A DNA stretch of 64,000 nt, taken from positions 46,019,554 through 46,083,553 of the forward strand of contig OX485803.1 of the NCBI GenBank assembly GCA_950295325.1. The letters run 5' to 3'. The position numbers and the translations under genes were made by a program. This stretch comes from Polytrichum commune. Its lineage: Eukaryota; Streptophyta; Polytrichopsida; Polytrichales; Polytrichaceae. Shown piece after piece: positions 45,101 to 56,403 of the stretch. Within the stretch, counting starts at the first letter, position 1. Each line of letters opens with the position of its first letter. The notes under the pieces are model-generated. The model searched no databases. It saw nothing but the letters and a program-made list of their open reading frames with translations, and was not told the DNA's origin.

Positions 45101-46188
45101 TCAGGCTCATAAAAACAACTATAACAATATGTGCAGAATACAAAACCATCATTTGGAATGAATCACAACATTTGGGACCAACTGAACTTCAAAGAATTGG
45201 TCTTCTATCTGATAATGTTGTGTAGTGATTTTTGGAGATTTTTTGATTGCTTAATTTTAGTATTCCACTTTTTTAAGAGCACTTTAAGACTAAAACCTTC
45301 AAAATTTTGGGTGGAACACTACAACATGAAATGATGCATAAAATTTTCACAAATCATCCCCTTTCTAATCGGATCACACGTGCACGAAGCTAACTTCCCA
45401 TAAAAGTTTTAGTAAAAAATCCACACTACAAAAAGTGCATGATGGATGAGAAAACGGACTTCAAATCCGAGCGTGTGAATAGAGCACAAATTCTTACCAC
45501 ATGCGGGGGGCAAAATGGTAATTCCCATTCTCCATTCTCCATTCTCCACAGGCCACAAAAAGGGTGTCACACCTTTCTCCATGGAGAAGCTATCCTATTG
45601 GCTCCTCTTTTTCCTCATTCTCCATTCTCCATTCTCCATTCTCCGAGAAGGTGTGACAACCCCTAATGTTGAATTAATACATCCAAAACACAAGAAATCT
45701 GACACTCTTGCAAGTTTCGTGAAAAATCCAATCTCACCCGATTTTTGCGGAACAAACATGCATATATGGCAGGGTACTATTTTACCGCTAGACCACTGGT
45801 GTGCATCCACAATACACTCCATGCACATCCTTGGTTATATATCCTCCTACAAACAAAACTCACCAGTGATTGATGTTCTCAGCATCAATAGCTTAGCTTG
45901 GGTGTTGTAACAGACAGATACAGTAATAAAGAACAGAATACAACATGATTTACTTTGAAATCCAGAAACCAGTTTGAGTTGTATATCTACACAAAGAATT
46001 AAGTTACATTGATTTGGTCAAGATTTTCATGCATGTATACAATCATGTCTCACACCTGCATTGATGTCGATTTCCAGGTTGCATAATATGCAAGATTACG
46101 CAATTTGAAATCAAGCGACAAGTTGTACAGTCTAGATAAGGATTAAGGGCCAAGTTCCATATAACGGTCCCGGTCTATTTTTTAAATG
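39175..46188. other. Seven-kilobase gene-free stretch
   Basis: I translated the longer ORFs here (for example 40017-40343, 41274-41480, 41755-41994 and 43066-43254, all minus) and recognise none; none has flanking features of a gene. The sequence is AT-rich with scattered homopolymers. The only clear repeat is a TTCTCCA heptamer array (45524-45644). Confidence 0.45.
45524..45650 (+). repeat. CATTCTC heptamer minisatellite in two blocks
   Basis: CATTCTC repeated about 3-4 times at 45526-45548 and again at 45615-45643. Between them lie GGTGTCACACCTTTCTCC and, after the second block, its approximate inverse GAGAAGGTGTGACAACC, so the whole can fold. Confidence 0.75.
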
Positions 46189-46196
46189 GGTGAGAC

Positions 46197-46445
46197 CTCA
46201 GGGGGTTCACTGGCGAAAATCATAGAACAATGTGCGATAAAAAATAGGGTCCAATATATTCGTTGTAGATAAATTTTGTAAAAAATGTACATGTAGAATA
46301 GGGGATTTTAAAATAATGAAACATGTTTACATGTAAAATACCATCACCTTATAATCTTTTCTGCAAGGTAAATAACCCCCCCCCCCAATAAATAAGTCCC
46401 GAACGCACGTGTATGCAAAATATAAGAGGGAGTGAACCCCCCGAG
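46197..46445. mobile_element. hAT-type MITE, copy 2 (249 bp)
   Basis: Terminal repeats CTCAGGGGGTTCACT and inverse of CTCGGGGGGTTCACT; 8-bp direct repeats GGTGAGAC at 46189-46196 and 46446-46453. Same family as 37895-38179 with an internal deletion of about 35 bases. Confidence 0.87.
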
Positions 46446-46453
46446 GGTGAGAC

Positions 46454-47832
46454 ACGGGTGACATCATCCAAAAAATGGGTGATGTCACCTATTTTATGGA
46501 GGGGTACTTCTATGTGGGGTGCCGGTTTATTCGATTTCTTACTTTCTAACTAAATTTGGTGAGTGATAAGACATGACACTTTATGAAGGTGACCGGCAAT
46601 GGAGGTCATCATCATTTAACTTTTCATATTTGATTTGCACATCAATTTCCATACATTTATTAAATGAATTCCAAATTATATGTTGTTGATATACGTAGGT
46701 TGAAACTACTATCATCTATGGAAATATGTATATATTATTATATATTATTATTTTAGTTGAATCGTCATTCTACGTTGTTTATGAATGATTTTTGATACAT
46801 TTTTTTTATTAAACCCGACACGTAACATGGGCCATCATTAGTACATATTGACTAGAATTAAGATAACGGTAGTCTAGAATGAATTCACAGTAAAAGCACA
46901 TAGTTCATTATTCTTGCATTAAAAGATTCGCAAAAATAACATGCGTTTACATGGTTTAGGGTTTGCCTCGTAGAAGAATTGAATTATTACAGAGGAGAGA
47001 TTCCTCACGTGATTGTCAATATGTGGTTTGGATTATTGACGCAATCCATGAATATTCTGATTACTTTGGCCAAGATTGGGTAAAAAGCTATAGCAAGACA
47101 TTGATGAATTTAAAATCATAATTAATCAAAGAATGTCGACCATTTTTGTTATTGTTGATTACATTATAAATTTCAAGTTACACTATTTTTCTTTAATTAA
47201 ATGCAAGAGTATGGACTATACCCAAATGCCCCTAGTTTTGGTAAGTAAAATTTAAATGGCATACTCACTGCCAGATTGTTGTCCGGATAATTAGAGTGAG
47301 GCGAGTGGCTGTCAACATTGCATGTACTGATACATACAGATTTTTTAAGTTTACACCCCTAATTGATAATCTCATTATCAATGTAACTACTACATAAAAT
47401 GAAATAATCATGTGTTTATTTTAATAAAATTTAGCCATGACACCTAAATGATACCAAAATAATATTTTAAATATTTTATGAGTGTTTCATTTGGTTTGTT
47501 TGCCTTATATATTTGTTTTTATTTATTTATTTATTCTTAAGATATAGTTTCTAAAAAACATCATAAAATACACTTTCCCATGGATTCACTTTAGTTCACA
47601 ATGAAAAGACCGATGATGTAACATACACTTATCTTCTATCATTTTTATTTTTTTCATTTCCTCTTACAACTAGGCTTTGAGTAGATAAAGAATACACGAT
47701 GCAAGAGAAAACTTTGATACTCTTCACAACTAATGTTGTCATGTCCATAGTTGCTATAACATTATAAATTACTACAAAGGATGTTCTTCAGAGAATTATC
47801 AAAGAGCAAAAAATTATAGCAAAAAATGGAAA
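46454..47832. other. Gene-free AT-rich stretch upstream of the Harbinger relic
   Basis: It may hold the left end of the Harbinger transposon, but I could not identify its terminal repeats. No other feature. Confidence 0.35.
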
Positions 47833-48341
47833 ATGATGTTTGATGTAATTTGTCAACAACACCTTGATATGGATTCAATGATTAATCTCACATACATTGA
47901 ATGTATTCGTAAGGTAAGAATGTTGGGTGTTTTGTATGGGCCATGGTACATCAAACCAAGGTCCTTGCAAAACGATCAAGAGAGATGTAAGAGTCTTTTT
48001 CGAATTTCTGGTAAAACTTTTGATTATATTTGTGATATTATCGGGGTACACATGGAGAAAAATCCGTCTCCAGGTTTAAAAACCATTATTGGGTGGTGGA
48101 TGACTATACCTAAACAAGTTGCTATGGCTTTCCATCGATTAACGACCGGATATTCACATTACACCATGGGTGAGATATTTAGAGTTGCGGTATGTACAAA
48201 TGTAAAGACTTCCAAAAGGTTTGCAAAATCTCTTTTGATTGCCGCAATACCTTTGCATTTAAAGTGGCCGGTAGGTGAGAGTTGGCCAATATAAAACTTG
48301 GATTTCAGAACATTAATGACATTCTACAATGTTGTGGTGCA
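47833..48341 (+). pseudogene. PIF/Harbinger transposase, N-terminal half
   Basis: The frame reads SLFRISGKTFDYICDIIGVH, then TIPKQVAMAFHRLTTGYSHY, TMGEIFRVAVCTNVKTSKRF and IAAIPLHLKWP. These are the blocks that precede the catalytic domain in plant Harbinger (HARBI1-like) transposases: F-R-(M/I)-S...F, the (K/R)-V-A-x-x-L-x-R-L-A-x-G block, S-V/M-G-E-x-F, and the ...(I)KWP segment. In the next frame ANIKLGFQNINDILQCCGA leads up to the first catalytic Asp, and there the gene is cut by the LINE at 48342. A frameshift near 48285 also interrupts it. The enzyme would cut and paste the element at TTA/TAA targets. Confidence 0.75.
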
Positions 48342-48499
48342 AGCCATTCAAAAATATGCCACCCACACCACACACACCCAATCAAGAGACAAAAAAATAC
48401 ATACGCCCCCCCCCCCCCCCATCCACATCACCAACCTACAAACCAACATACAATAATGCAACCCGGACAAAGACATCCTTAGTACCAAACCCACCATAC

Positions 48500-49338
48500 A
48501 AATACACAGCCTAGAATCCAACATACATGACCATAATGGTAAATACATAGCCACAATTACCACGGAACGACTACATTGGTTATGGAACCAATTCACCCTC
48601 AACAACCAACCCCACATAACCAACTTCCTACAACCGCCCCCACAAGACTTCGAAACCGAAATAGTATGGCTCATGCAAAGACACATATCCATACTCCATA
48701 AGAAAAAACCAAAAATCATACAACCCAAAAATCAACACCACACGTTACACCCGGACATCACTAAACTATTCATAGAGACATTTCACATCACACACTCATA
48801 CTACTCATCCCCACTCACTTGTCCTATCCAACTCACACAATACAACTTACCACACACCCGAGACATAATATTTGGTTCACTAGGACACGCCCAATCCTCT
48901 AAATGGAATGGTATAGGCCTAGCATTCCCCACAGACCACAACACAACGGTCGAAGCCATACACTGGGCTAGAATGGCGGCCAAAGAAGACACACAAACAA
49001 GTACCATACTAATAATTAATCACGATGATTGGACACCAAAGAGAATCCCACTTAACAAACATCTAGACATGCACACAATAGTAACCATCCCACCACATAG
49101 CATCCACTATAACCCCACGCCCGAATGGCCCAAATACTACCAATACACAGAACCATCCCTCACATCCATCATCTACATACATAATCAAACAACACTCACA
49201 TCCACCCCACAAATCTCACAAGAACTAACAAACATACTAAAAACAATAACAACCACACATATTGACACACATCTTATTAAACCCACCCACGCACAACACA
49301 ACGTTAAATTCTCAAACAAATGGAAAAACGCCCCCTAG
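48500..49338 (+). pseudogene. LINE copy 1: linker region between RT and RNase H
   Basis: After the truncated start, LESNIHDHNGKYIATITTER then LHWLW matches HIYDEDGRHLITIPEHR then LQWLW of copy 2. The frame 48673-49338 contains IIFGSLGHAQSSKWNGIGLA then FPTDHNTTVEAIHWARMAAKED and TILIINHDDW. Copy 2 has KWIGNGYAHPHTEDDANQALHWARLAAK and TILITTNPNW in the same place. The block is therefore a conserved domain of the family and not a random spacer. I do not recognise it firmly; the W-x-G-x-G-x-A-x-P layout loosely recalls adenine methyltransferase NPP(Y/F) regions but the NPP is absent. Stops before 48673 show decay. Confidence 0.6.
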
Positions 49339-49434
49339 GTAAACATCCTCCCCTCCCCTAACACCACCCCAACACCCTTACCTCCCACATACTACCACAT
49401 TCACCCCCTCAAATATGACCCACTATCATGCATA

Positions 49435-49794
49435 TACACAGATGGCTCATTCATTCCGCCATCCAAAAACTCCGAGGGACAAATAGTGGGCAATACCGCA
49501 GGATCGGGAGTATATAGCCCCAACAACAACATTCAAATCTCAGAAAGACTACCCGGATATCAAAACATCCTAAGAGCCGAACTAAATGCAATCCTCATAG
49601 CCATTAAAACCATCCAAACCACCCAAAGAGACACACACATATTTACAGACAACCTTAATAGCATATACTTAATCAATAACCACATACAACACCCAACATC
49701 CCAACACCACCACCCAGACAAACTACTCATCGCTGCCATTATCAACCAAATATACTGGACCCCACAAATGATCCACATACACAAGGTACGGGCG
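49435..49794 (+). pseudogene. LINE copy 1: RNase H domain, first part
   Basis: The catalytic blocks are readable: YTDGSF (Asp codon 49441), RAELNAIL (Glu codon 49579) and IFTDNLNSIYL (Asp codon 49648), then HKVRA at the point of interruption. The fourth residue is in NEMADTLA (Asp codon 51380-51382), beyond the inserted element. All four D-E-D-D residues are thus still encoded, although the domain is split. RNase H in LINEs removes RNA from the RNA-DNA hybrid. Confidence 0.8.
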
Positions 49795-51346
49795 TTGTGA
49801 GGCCTAAACCACCACCCTTATGCGTCCTAGTCCAGGTGGAGGCTTAGGATCCACATTGTCACCCTCCAATGCTTGGCCCGTGGTCATGCTTGTTAACACA
49901 GTGATAAGGTAAAAATTCAACATACACTCTTTATTGCCAAGCGCCAAGGCCTAGTATTTAGAAAATACTTTGGCCTTGTTCTCATCAATCCAACTACTCG
50001 AACTCTAACCCGTCACACAAGAGGGTTTGGGCTAGCCTGGCCCTTCGTTTTAAATTCCCATTCTTCACCCATGCAACATTAATAATAATGTTTTGTTAAG
50101 TCCAAGATTCTGGCCATACCCTTAACCTCACTTAAACCTAAACTAATCCACTATACTTAACCCCAGCTGCATTAGTGGGGACTTCCTTACTTCTGCCCAA
50201 GCCAGCCTACGTCTCCCCTGTTTAAGCCCACCCAACAGTCACGGTTTGGTGGCACCTCCTACTGCTGTGTTATTGATTTCGTGGCACAGTGCCCCTGGCC
50301 CTGCCACCGAGGCCTGTTACGGGTGCCTCCTTAGCCCAGTCGCCCTCCTTGCTGGTCTCCTGGTCCACCGAGCAGCACCGAGAGCCCATCCACCTCGAAC
50401 CTTCTGCCGACCTATGCCCTTGATGTGAATGGATTCCCAGCAATGAGGATTCAAAATCCACCCAATGCAGCCCACTCCAGAGGCGCATGTGCGACACCCC
50501 CTGTCTTTCCTTATGCATACATTTTCCAGCCTCGCTCTGTTTACCTGTCTGTCCGAGCGATTTTTGATCCCAAATGGCCACATTCGATTTGAGTGACCTC
50601 AAAATCTACTCAACCGCCTTCTTCCCTCCGATCTGGCTGCATCCCTAAAGGCCTCGAAGCTAGTATACATCCTTCACTCCCAACCTTATGTTGTCTAGTC
50701 TTCCGACTCTCACATTTCGCTTAGTGCCCCCCAATTCTCCCTCGGAGCCGAGCGCCGCATTGGTGGCTGGGAGAATCCACCTCCTGCTTCATCAGAGATT
50801 CACATTCACCCATCCCATAAACTTCAGGCCCTGGCCGCACCCTGCCCTCGAATCTCCTGCCGCTACCTTTCGAGAGAGAGACCAAAACCTTTTGGCCGAG
50901 GCCTTGGGCCCCTTCCAACTCAGAAAAACCCGGGCCTCCATGCCTTCTCTGCCCTTGAATTCCCATCTCATCCATACACACGGGACCCCTCCTTTAACAA
51001 TCCTTGCAGATACCTAAAACAAACACACTAACAAGCCTAAACCCGTCCCAGCCTAATACCCGGCCACAACCAATCCCCGTCTGGGTAGATTAAACTCAAC
51101 TGCCACCTAACCAAATAAAAATTCCCCTAATATCACACTTAACACAACGCTAACCAATTCCCACAAAACTGTCTTGAGTTCCGAGTTCACAATTGAACTA
51201 CTCCCAAGCTTTCTAACCAAATCACAACACTAAAACCAAAGATTCACTATGTTTACGTCTTTTTTCATAATAGATAAAATTCCCAATCTAAGTTCTAATG
51301 ATTTTAAAGTTAACACGCATGTGGGCACACCATTTTGGGCTCACAA
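49795..51346. mobile_element. 1552-bp terminal-inverted-repeat element inserted in the LINE RNase H
   Basis: The left end TTGTGAGGCCTAAA and the right end (inverse TTGTGAGCCCAAAA) form a 14-base imperfect inverted repeat. GCG flanks both sides (49792-49794, 51347-51349); deleting the element and one GCG restores the RNase H reading GTACGGGCGCACACAGG (V-R-A-H-T-G). A 3-bp duplication is seen in CACTA and Harbinger elements, but neither the termini nor the GCG target fit either exactly. Inside, the sequence is C/T-rich and GC-richer than the surroundings; overlapping ORFs on both strands look non-coding. Confidence 0.72.
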
Positions 51347-52430
51347 GCGCACACAGGCGTTAGTGGAAATGAAATGGCGGATACACTAGCAAATGCAGGA
51401 ACACGACAAGACAAACCCGACATCACACCATGAATACACATAGCCCGCACTACCCCATATTGGCTAGCAAGTTGTCCAACCGGCACACACGACGGAGCAA
51501 TCCGTCACCTCCACACATTCATAACAAAAGAACATGAAAGCCAAGAATACACATCAGCCAACCAAAAATACCTATACGTCAACAAATGGCTATCAAACAA
51601 ACAAATCAACCAAAAACTGTCAAACCACTTCTAGAAAAGCAAGCAGGTCCCCGACACACAAATTACCCAAACCCTCAGATTTAGATATGCACAATACATG
51701 GGCAACCATAGAAAACATATATTTTGGCCTCTCCAATACCCAAATCCTAAGTGTACACTATGCCAAAGAAATGACAGAGACACATGGCCCCACCTACTAT
51801 CAACATGCGAACACCCATATTTAAAAGGGCTTAGAATTACAAGACATAACAAAGCCGTCCATCTAATCACACAAACACTACAAGCCAACAAAAATACCAG
51901 ATTCTTTACACGGGCCAATGCTGGTAACCTCAACAATCAACCACCAGACAACACAGTACCCGGATGGCTCCTAACATGCACATGCTCGCAAACGACATGC
52001 CACTGCCAAGCCAAACTAAGACCTGACATAATGTGCATTATAGGAGCCCACAACTAATCATCAACACCGATACTACCCTCCCCTAAACATACAATCCAAT
52101 TCATCGAATTTACATATTGCCATGACAGATTTCCTGAAGAAGCACTCACCCACAAACACACCAAATATGACCCACTCATCAACACCATACAAAACAACGG
52201 ATGGAAAGTCAACCCCCTAATCACTATCACAGCCGGAGTAAGAGGTGCTATCCACGAACATTCCATGGAAAAGCTAACCAACCTAAAAATCCCAAAACAC
52301 AACATTAAAACCCTCATGAAGAAAATACATGAAAATGCCATCAAATATCTCACATACATCGTCCTAAACAAAAGAAAACTTGATAACAAACAAACCCATG
52401 TCCCCCCCACCCTAACTAAACTTAATTAAA
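51347..52430 (+). pseudogene. LINE copy 1: RNase H end, zinc finger and C-terminal P-D/E domain
   Basis: Resumes at HTGVSGNEMADTLA. A frameshift-broken spacer leads to the open frame 51698-52057 with CTLCQRNDRDTWPHLLSTC (C-x2-C-x9-H-x4-C). A Cys cluster CTCSQTTCHC and then KLRPDIMCIIG follow. A TAA interrupts after GAHN (52055-52057), and the same frame continues with HTIQFIEFTYCHDRFPEE, then KHTKYDPLI and NGWKVNPLITITAGVRGAIH. A finger followed by (K/R)-P-D...E is the layout of restriction-like endonucleases in early-branching LINEs such as R2, though the D-to-E spacing (26 residues) is longer than usual. That identity is my inference. Confidence 0.6.
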
Positions 52431-52583
52431 ATAATATGATATAGTATGATAACAAGAGCCCACCTCCCAAAAGAGGCATAACGCCCTATGTTGCATCACA
52501 GGACACCGTGATCAATACAGGCCTAATGGGCTCACATTCATGCCGGTATACAATACTGGCGTTATTTTTTCTTTTCTTTTCTC

Positions 52584-53130
52584 TTGTGGTGCAATTAATT
52601 ACACTCACATTCTCTTTGATAAACCCCTCGATAGCAATAGTGCAAATTGGTTAATAGAGATCCCAATTATAATATGTTTTCCAACAATTGTGGACTTAAA
52701 AACTATATTTATAATGTTTTTACCGGATTTCCGGGCTACGTATACGATAGTCATGTTTTCTTGTCGTTCCAATCATCAATTATTTGTTACCAATGATGAA
52801 AGATCAAATGAAGTTACAAACGACATACAAGGTGTGGATGTTTATGAATTCATTATAGGCGATACGGTATACACGGCAAGCCAAAATATGTTCGTACCAC
52901 GGTAGGGACAACGGTTGTCGCTTATATTTCAATCGTACAATTTCAAACATTCTAGCACATGTATGTGTGTAGAACATGCATTTGGTATTTTGAAGGAGTT
53001 TCGATTTTTTTTTAAAAAAATAACACATATGGACTTTTAAAAGATACCTTCACTTATTATAATATGTTGCATTTACACAACATTGTTATAGATAAAAATG
53101 ACACCATTGATGAAGGTTTAGTTCTTTAAA
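52584..53130 (+). pseudogene. PIF/Harbinger transposase, C-terminal half
   Basis: After the LINE, CGAINYTHILFD picks up exactly where CCGA broke off. The expected motif is G-A-x-D-G-T-H, so the first catalytic Asp is now Asn and the Gly is Tyr. VDLKTIFIMFLPDFRATYT stands where VDxxxxFxxxxVGxPGSxHD is expected, so the second Asp is also lost. IIGDTVYTA, then a TAG at about 52903, and CVEHAFGILKEFRFF follow, with the third acidic residue (Glu of VEHAFG) retained. The enzyme is dead both by insertion and by substitution. Confidence 0.72.
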
Positions 53131-53814
53131 GTCACCATGATAAAAGATATACCGACATTGTAGACTGCACTGTACCGAAAGATAAAGCCGATAATAGCAG
53201 TTAGCAATTGCAAAACATACGTACCTTCTTGAAGCTACATGCTTCAATAAATAAATAAATATCAATTTGAATTTTTTGAATCATATACAATCATGTATAT
53301 ATTAAAAAAACTTATTATTTGAAATTTATATGCATTTTCTTAAATACAAAAAACAAGATTACATTCTAAAAATAAAAAACATATCTAATAAGTGTACAAA
53401 TCAGCAAATAACAAAAAAAATTGTTCTCACCTTTATTTTTAAGTATGATTTATTTTTACATTTTTTTGTCATGACTATGAAAAAAATCTCAAAAAAATAT
53501 GAAAAATTACAGAATCCAACGAACAACGTAGAATTGCGATCGCACATTCACTTACATTATAAACATTATGGCATATTTGTATAGAAGATGTCATTCGCTA
53601 CTCATGGATACCAAAAATATTTTTTTGGAGTTCATAAGAATTTTTTAGAGCCAAAAAACCAACACTATGTCAAAAAAAGTCGAAATGACTAATTTTTCAA
53701 AGTATGATTTTTTAAAGCCTTATGTCCTTGGAAAGGTATTACAACATAAAAATGCATTGTCTCATATTTTGACATTCAATACTTTTGTAAAAAAATATCA
53801 ATAAAAAATCAATG

Positions 53815-54800
53815 TTAGAAAGATTGACTAATTGAACGAAGTCTATCACCAATAAACATTAATGCCTCTATATAATCATGATTAGTTTCCTCGATAGATG
53901 TGATCCGTCGATGTTTGAGCTTCAATGTCTTAGAATGTCGAGCATCTTCACAATCCATTGTTTTGTGATGTCGTGCATTTTCTCGTGTTTCACCTTCGTT
54001 AATAACAATTACAATTGTTTTCTTTTATTTTCTTCATAAGGTGTAATGCACCTCTGATATTTTGCTAGAAAGTCTACGTTTCTTCGTGGTTATGTATCGT
54101 AAATCATCATCACCAACATCGAACTCTGGTAAAGAAATTGGATCACCTATGTATAGTCAAATTAATCATATAAACATATAATTTACCAATGATATATTTA
54201 TTTTAAAATATATATAACAACATAAGTAATAAATTACTTAGCATGTGTTAGTGATACGGATGAACTATCAAATGGCAAGTTTCCCGGGTCTACCGGACAA
54301 GAGCATCTCGGATACCACTCAACTAAGATATCATAAACTTCGATTGCCAATGGTATCTTAGGAAATCTCATCGAGTGGTGATTCTTTTTCATTAAGTTGT
54401 CAATTTGAAAATAAGTCGTTTGTCCCGATGGAATTTTGTTTTAATAATCATAATTTAAAAAAAATTACTTGCAAAGGTTGCTTATTTATCTTGATATTGT
54501 GATTTAGACCATATAACGAATCACATCACCATATTCTTCTCAAGTTTTGTCTATATTTTTCTTGCCGTAATTATCAAAGTATGCCAATTATTTATATCTA
54601 TGTACAAAAAAATATCAATTCATTTACAAGCAATCAATACAAAACACTCACTTAAACTCCATTTGCCTCTTGAGTATATGCGGCCGGCTTCCAAACCTTA
54701 TGAAGCTCTAAATGCCGTGTTCATGTCATTTAAACCTTGAGAATTTGGAATTTTCTCATCGGCAATCCATATTTGTGTCATAATGATAGTAAATCAGTTA
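53815..54800 (-). pseudogene. Possible Harbinger accessory (Myb/SANT-like) gene, decayed
   Basis: PIF/Harbinger elements usually carry a second gene for a Myb/SANT-like DNA-binding partner of the transposase. Minus-strand fragments in several frames look coding: TQIWIADEKIPNSQGLNDMN (54790-54730), HSMRFPKIPLAIEVYDILVE then WYPRC (54390-54310), PEFDVGDDDLRYITTKKRR (54135-54075), and ITSIEETNHDYIEALMFIGD then RLRSISQSF (53920-53820). Stops and frameshifts separate them and I see no diagnostic SANT tryptophans. The assignment rests on position and coding character, not on a domain match. Confidence 0.35.
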
Positions 54801-56403
54801 ATATATGTACATAAAATGAAAACGATCAATCAATTAAAATGTATGTGATATTTACAAGTTTAAAAACAATGGATACTGATGAATGTTATATAAATTTAAA
54901 ACCTAAACCCTTAAAAAAATCTTTCATTCAATTAATCACAAATTATTCATATATTTGAATAGGAACTAAATGATTATTCATGCATACTAAAAAAATTCAA
55001 GAGTGTAACAATAAGTACTAATATTACATTACACATGCAAAATCTCATTCAAGTGCTAGATGTGTACCTTGCTCTTCACAAAAGAGTACCATTGTGCGAC
55101 AATGAACCTTAGGAGTCTCTCAAAAGAAAGGGCTTGAAGAACAAAGTGGACTTTAGTGAGGTGTACCCTAGGTGATCAACCGATCCGATCCGATCACCGG
55201 AGCTTTGTAATCGGCACATGTCCTTCTTGTGACCATTAGGACCGCCCATCCTTTGCCACCCATTCTTGCACAACACAAAATGTGGAACACCCATCCATGT
55301 GGGGTATCGGTCCTTGGGTGAGAGGGATGGGCATATGGCACCACCCTCTTTTCACCCATTTTTTTTTTTTTTAAAAACAGACCAAGATTGGTACATGGAA
55401 CTTGGCTCTAAGTGCGACGTAACAAGCACACTTCAAGTGATACAAGAACAGATGCATGTTATTTTGGCAAGGACAACATTTGCCATTACACAGACTACTC
55501 TTCACTGAAGGATAGATATCCAACCCACAGAATTGAACTTCAGAACAACAGACAGCACTTGTTGTTGCTCTGATGACCATCTTCATATCACCAAATGAGT
55601 TACAGGAAATAAACCTAGTGTATAAGTGATTGAGAAATTACAGTCTGTAACTTAGACTGAAGAAAAATGTATCAAATAGAATTCACCTCATTTCATGTAC
55701 ATTTAAAATACCTCTATTTGTTTAGACAAGATCTTGCACTGATATCAGAAGCTCATCATTTTCAATTCATATGCCATACATCTGAAGCTTTTCTCAAGTC
55801 AATTTCCTTCATAAGAGTTGAAGCTGAAGCATTTCCACGGTATAATAACTTGAAAGAAACAGCTTCAGATCATGATCACCAAGACCTCTACTGTATGTTG
55901 CAAAGGTCCATGGTGCATGATTTTTTGTCACACTCAGATTATGTAGCTAGGAGGCCTAAACAGCAACAACACTACTTACTAACATCTACTCTTTTATGTG
56001 CTAAACCTCCAAGATACATGACCAAAATTCAATCTCCGTCACAACTTCAGCTTCTTCTCAGCCAATTTGACATATATCGCTTCTAGTGTAACTTTCTCTC
56101 ATCTCTATTATCATATCATAATTTTACAAAGAGATTTTTTCTCTTCTTGAAGCTGAAGCATTTCTCAAGTGTATCTATTCAATTGACAGGAGAAATTCAG
56201 ATCACGATGAAAAATATTAACACCCAAAGCTCTAAACTCCAATGCAAAAAGCCCATGGTAAGTGACATTCTATTTTCACACCTAAAACTATGTCATGGAA
56301 TGTAGAAAACTTCTGTATAGAAACAATCCTCCACTCCTTACTGTATGGAGTCTATTTTTATGTGCAAAACCTGCAAAAATGCATGAGCCAAATGCAATAT
56401 CCT
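54801..56403. other. Gene-free stretch between the Harbinger relic and the SURNod19 gene
   Basis: Homopolymer T run at 55360-55372. The 139-codon ORF at 55667-56086 (plus) has no recognisable domain and overlaps what should be the 3' flank of the next gene; I treat it as chance. Confidence 0.4.

Larger units (their letters stand above)
48342..52583 (+). mobile_element. RNase H-bearing LINE, copy 1 (5'-truncated), inserted in the Harbinger relic
   Basis: Flanked by a perfect 10-bp direct repeat TTGTGGTGCA (48332-48341 and 52584-52593). The 3' end is T-rich (GTTATTTTTTCTTTTCTTTT then CTC), not poly(A). The order is: conserved linker block (48880-49030), RNase H (49435-51385, split by the element at 49795), CX2CX9HX4C finger (51752-51808), P-D block (52022) and E-F-T-Y-C block (about 52105), end near 52427. 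RT is missing. The same protein order is found in the second copy at 59585-63700. The coding strand is extremely rich in A and C. Confidence 0.85.

Noticed and set aside
39175-45900. A hidden host gene in the long gene-free region
   Set aside because: None of the ORFs of 60-131 codons shows a domain, splice-linked neighbours or a signal peptide.
48282-48514. Pro/His-rich ORFs at the LINE start
   Set aside because: They span the Harbinger/LINE junction and a poly(C) run; reading frames of the true elements differ.
50246-51017. Several overlapping ORFs on both strands in the inverted-repeat element
   Set aside because: Open frames on both strands of a C/T-rich stretch with no domain; no evidence for coding.
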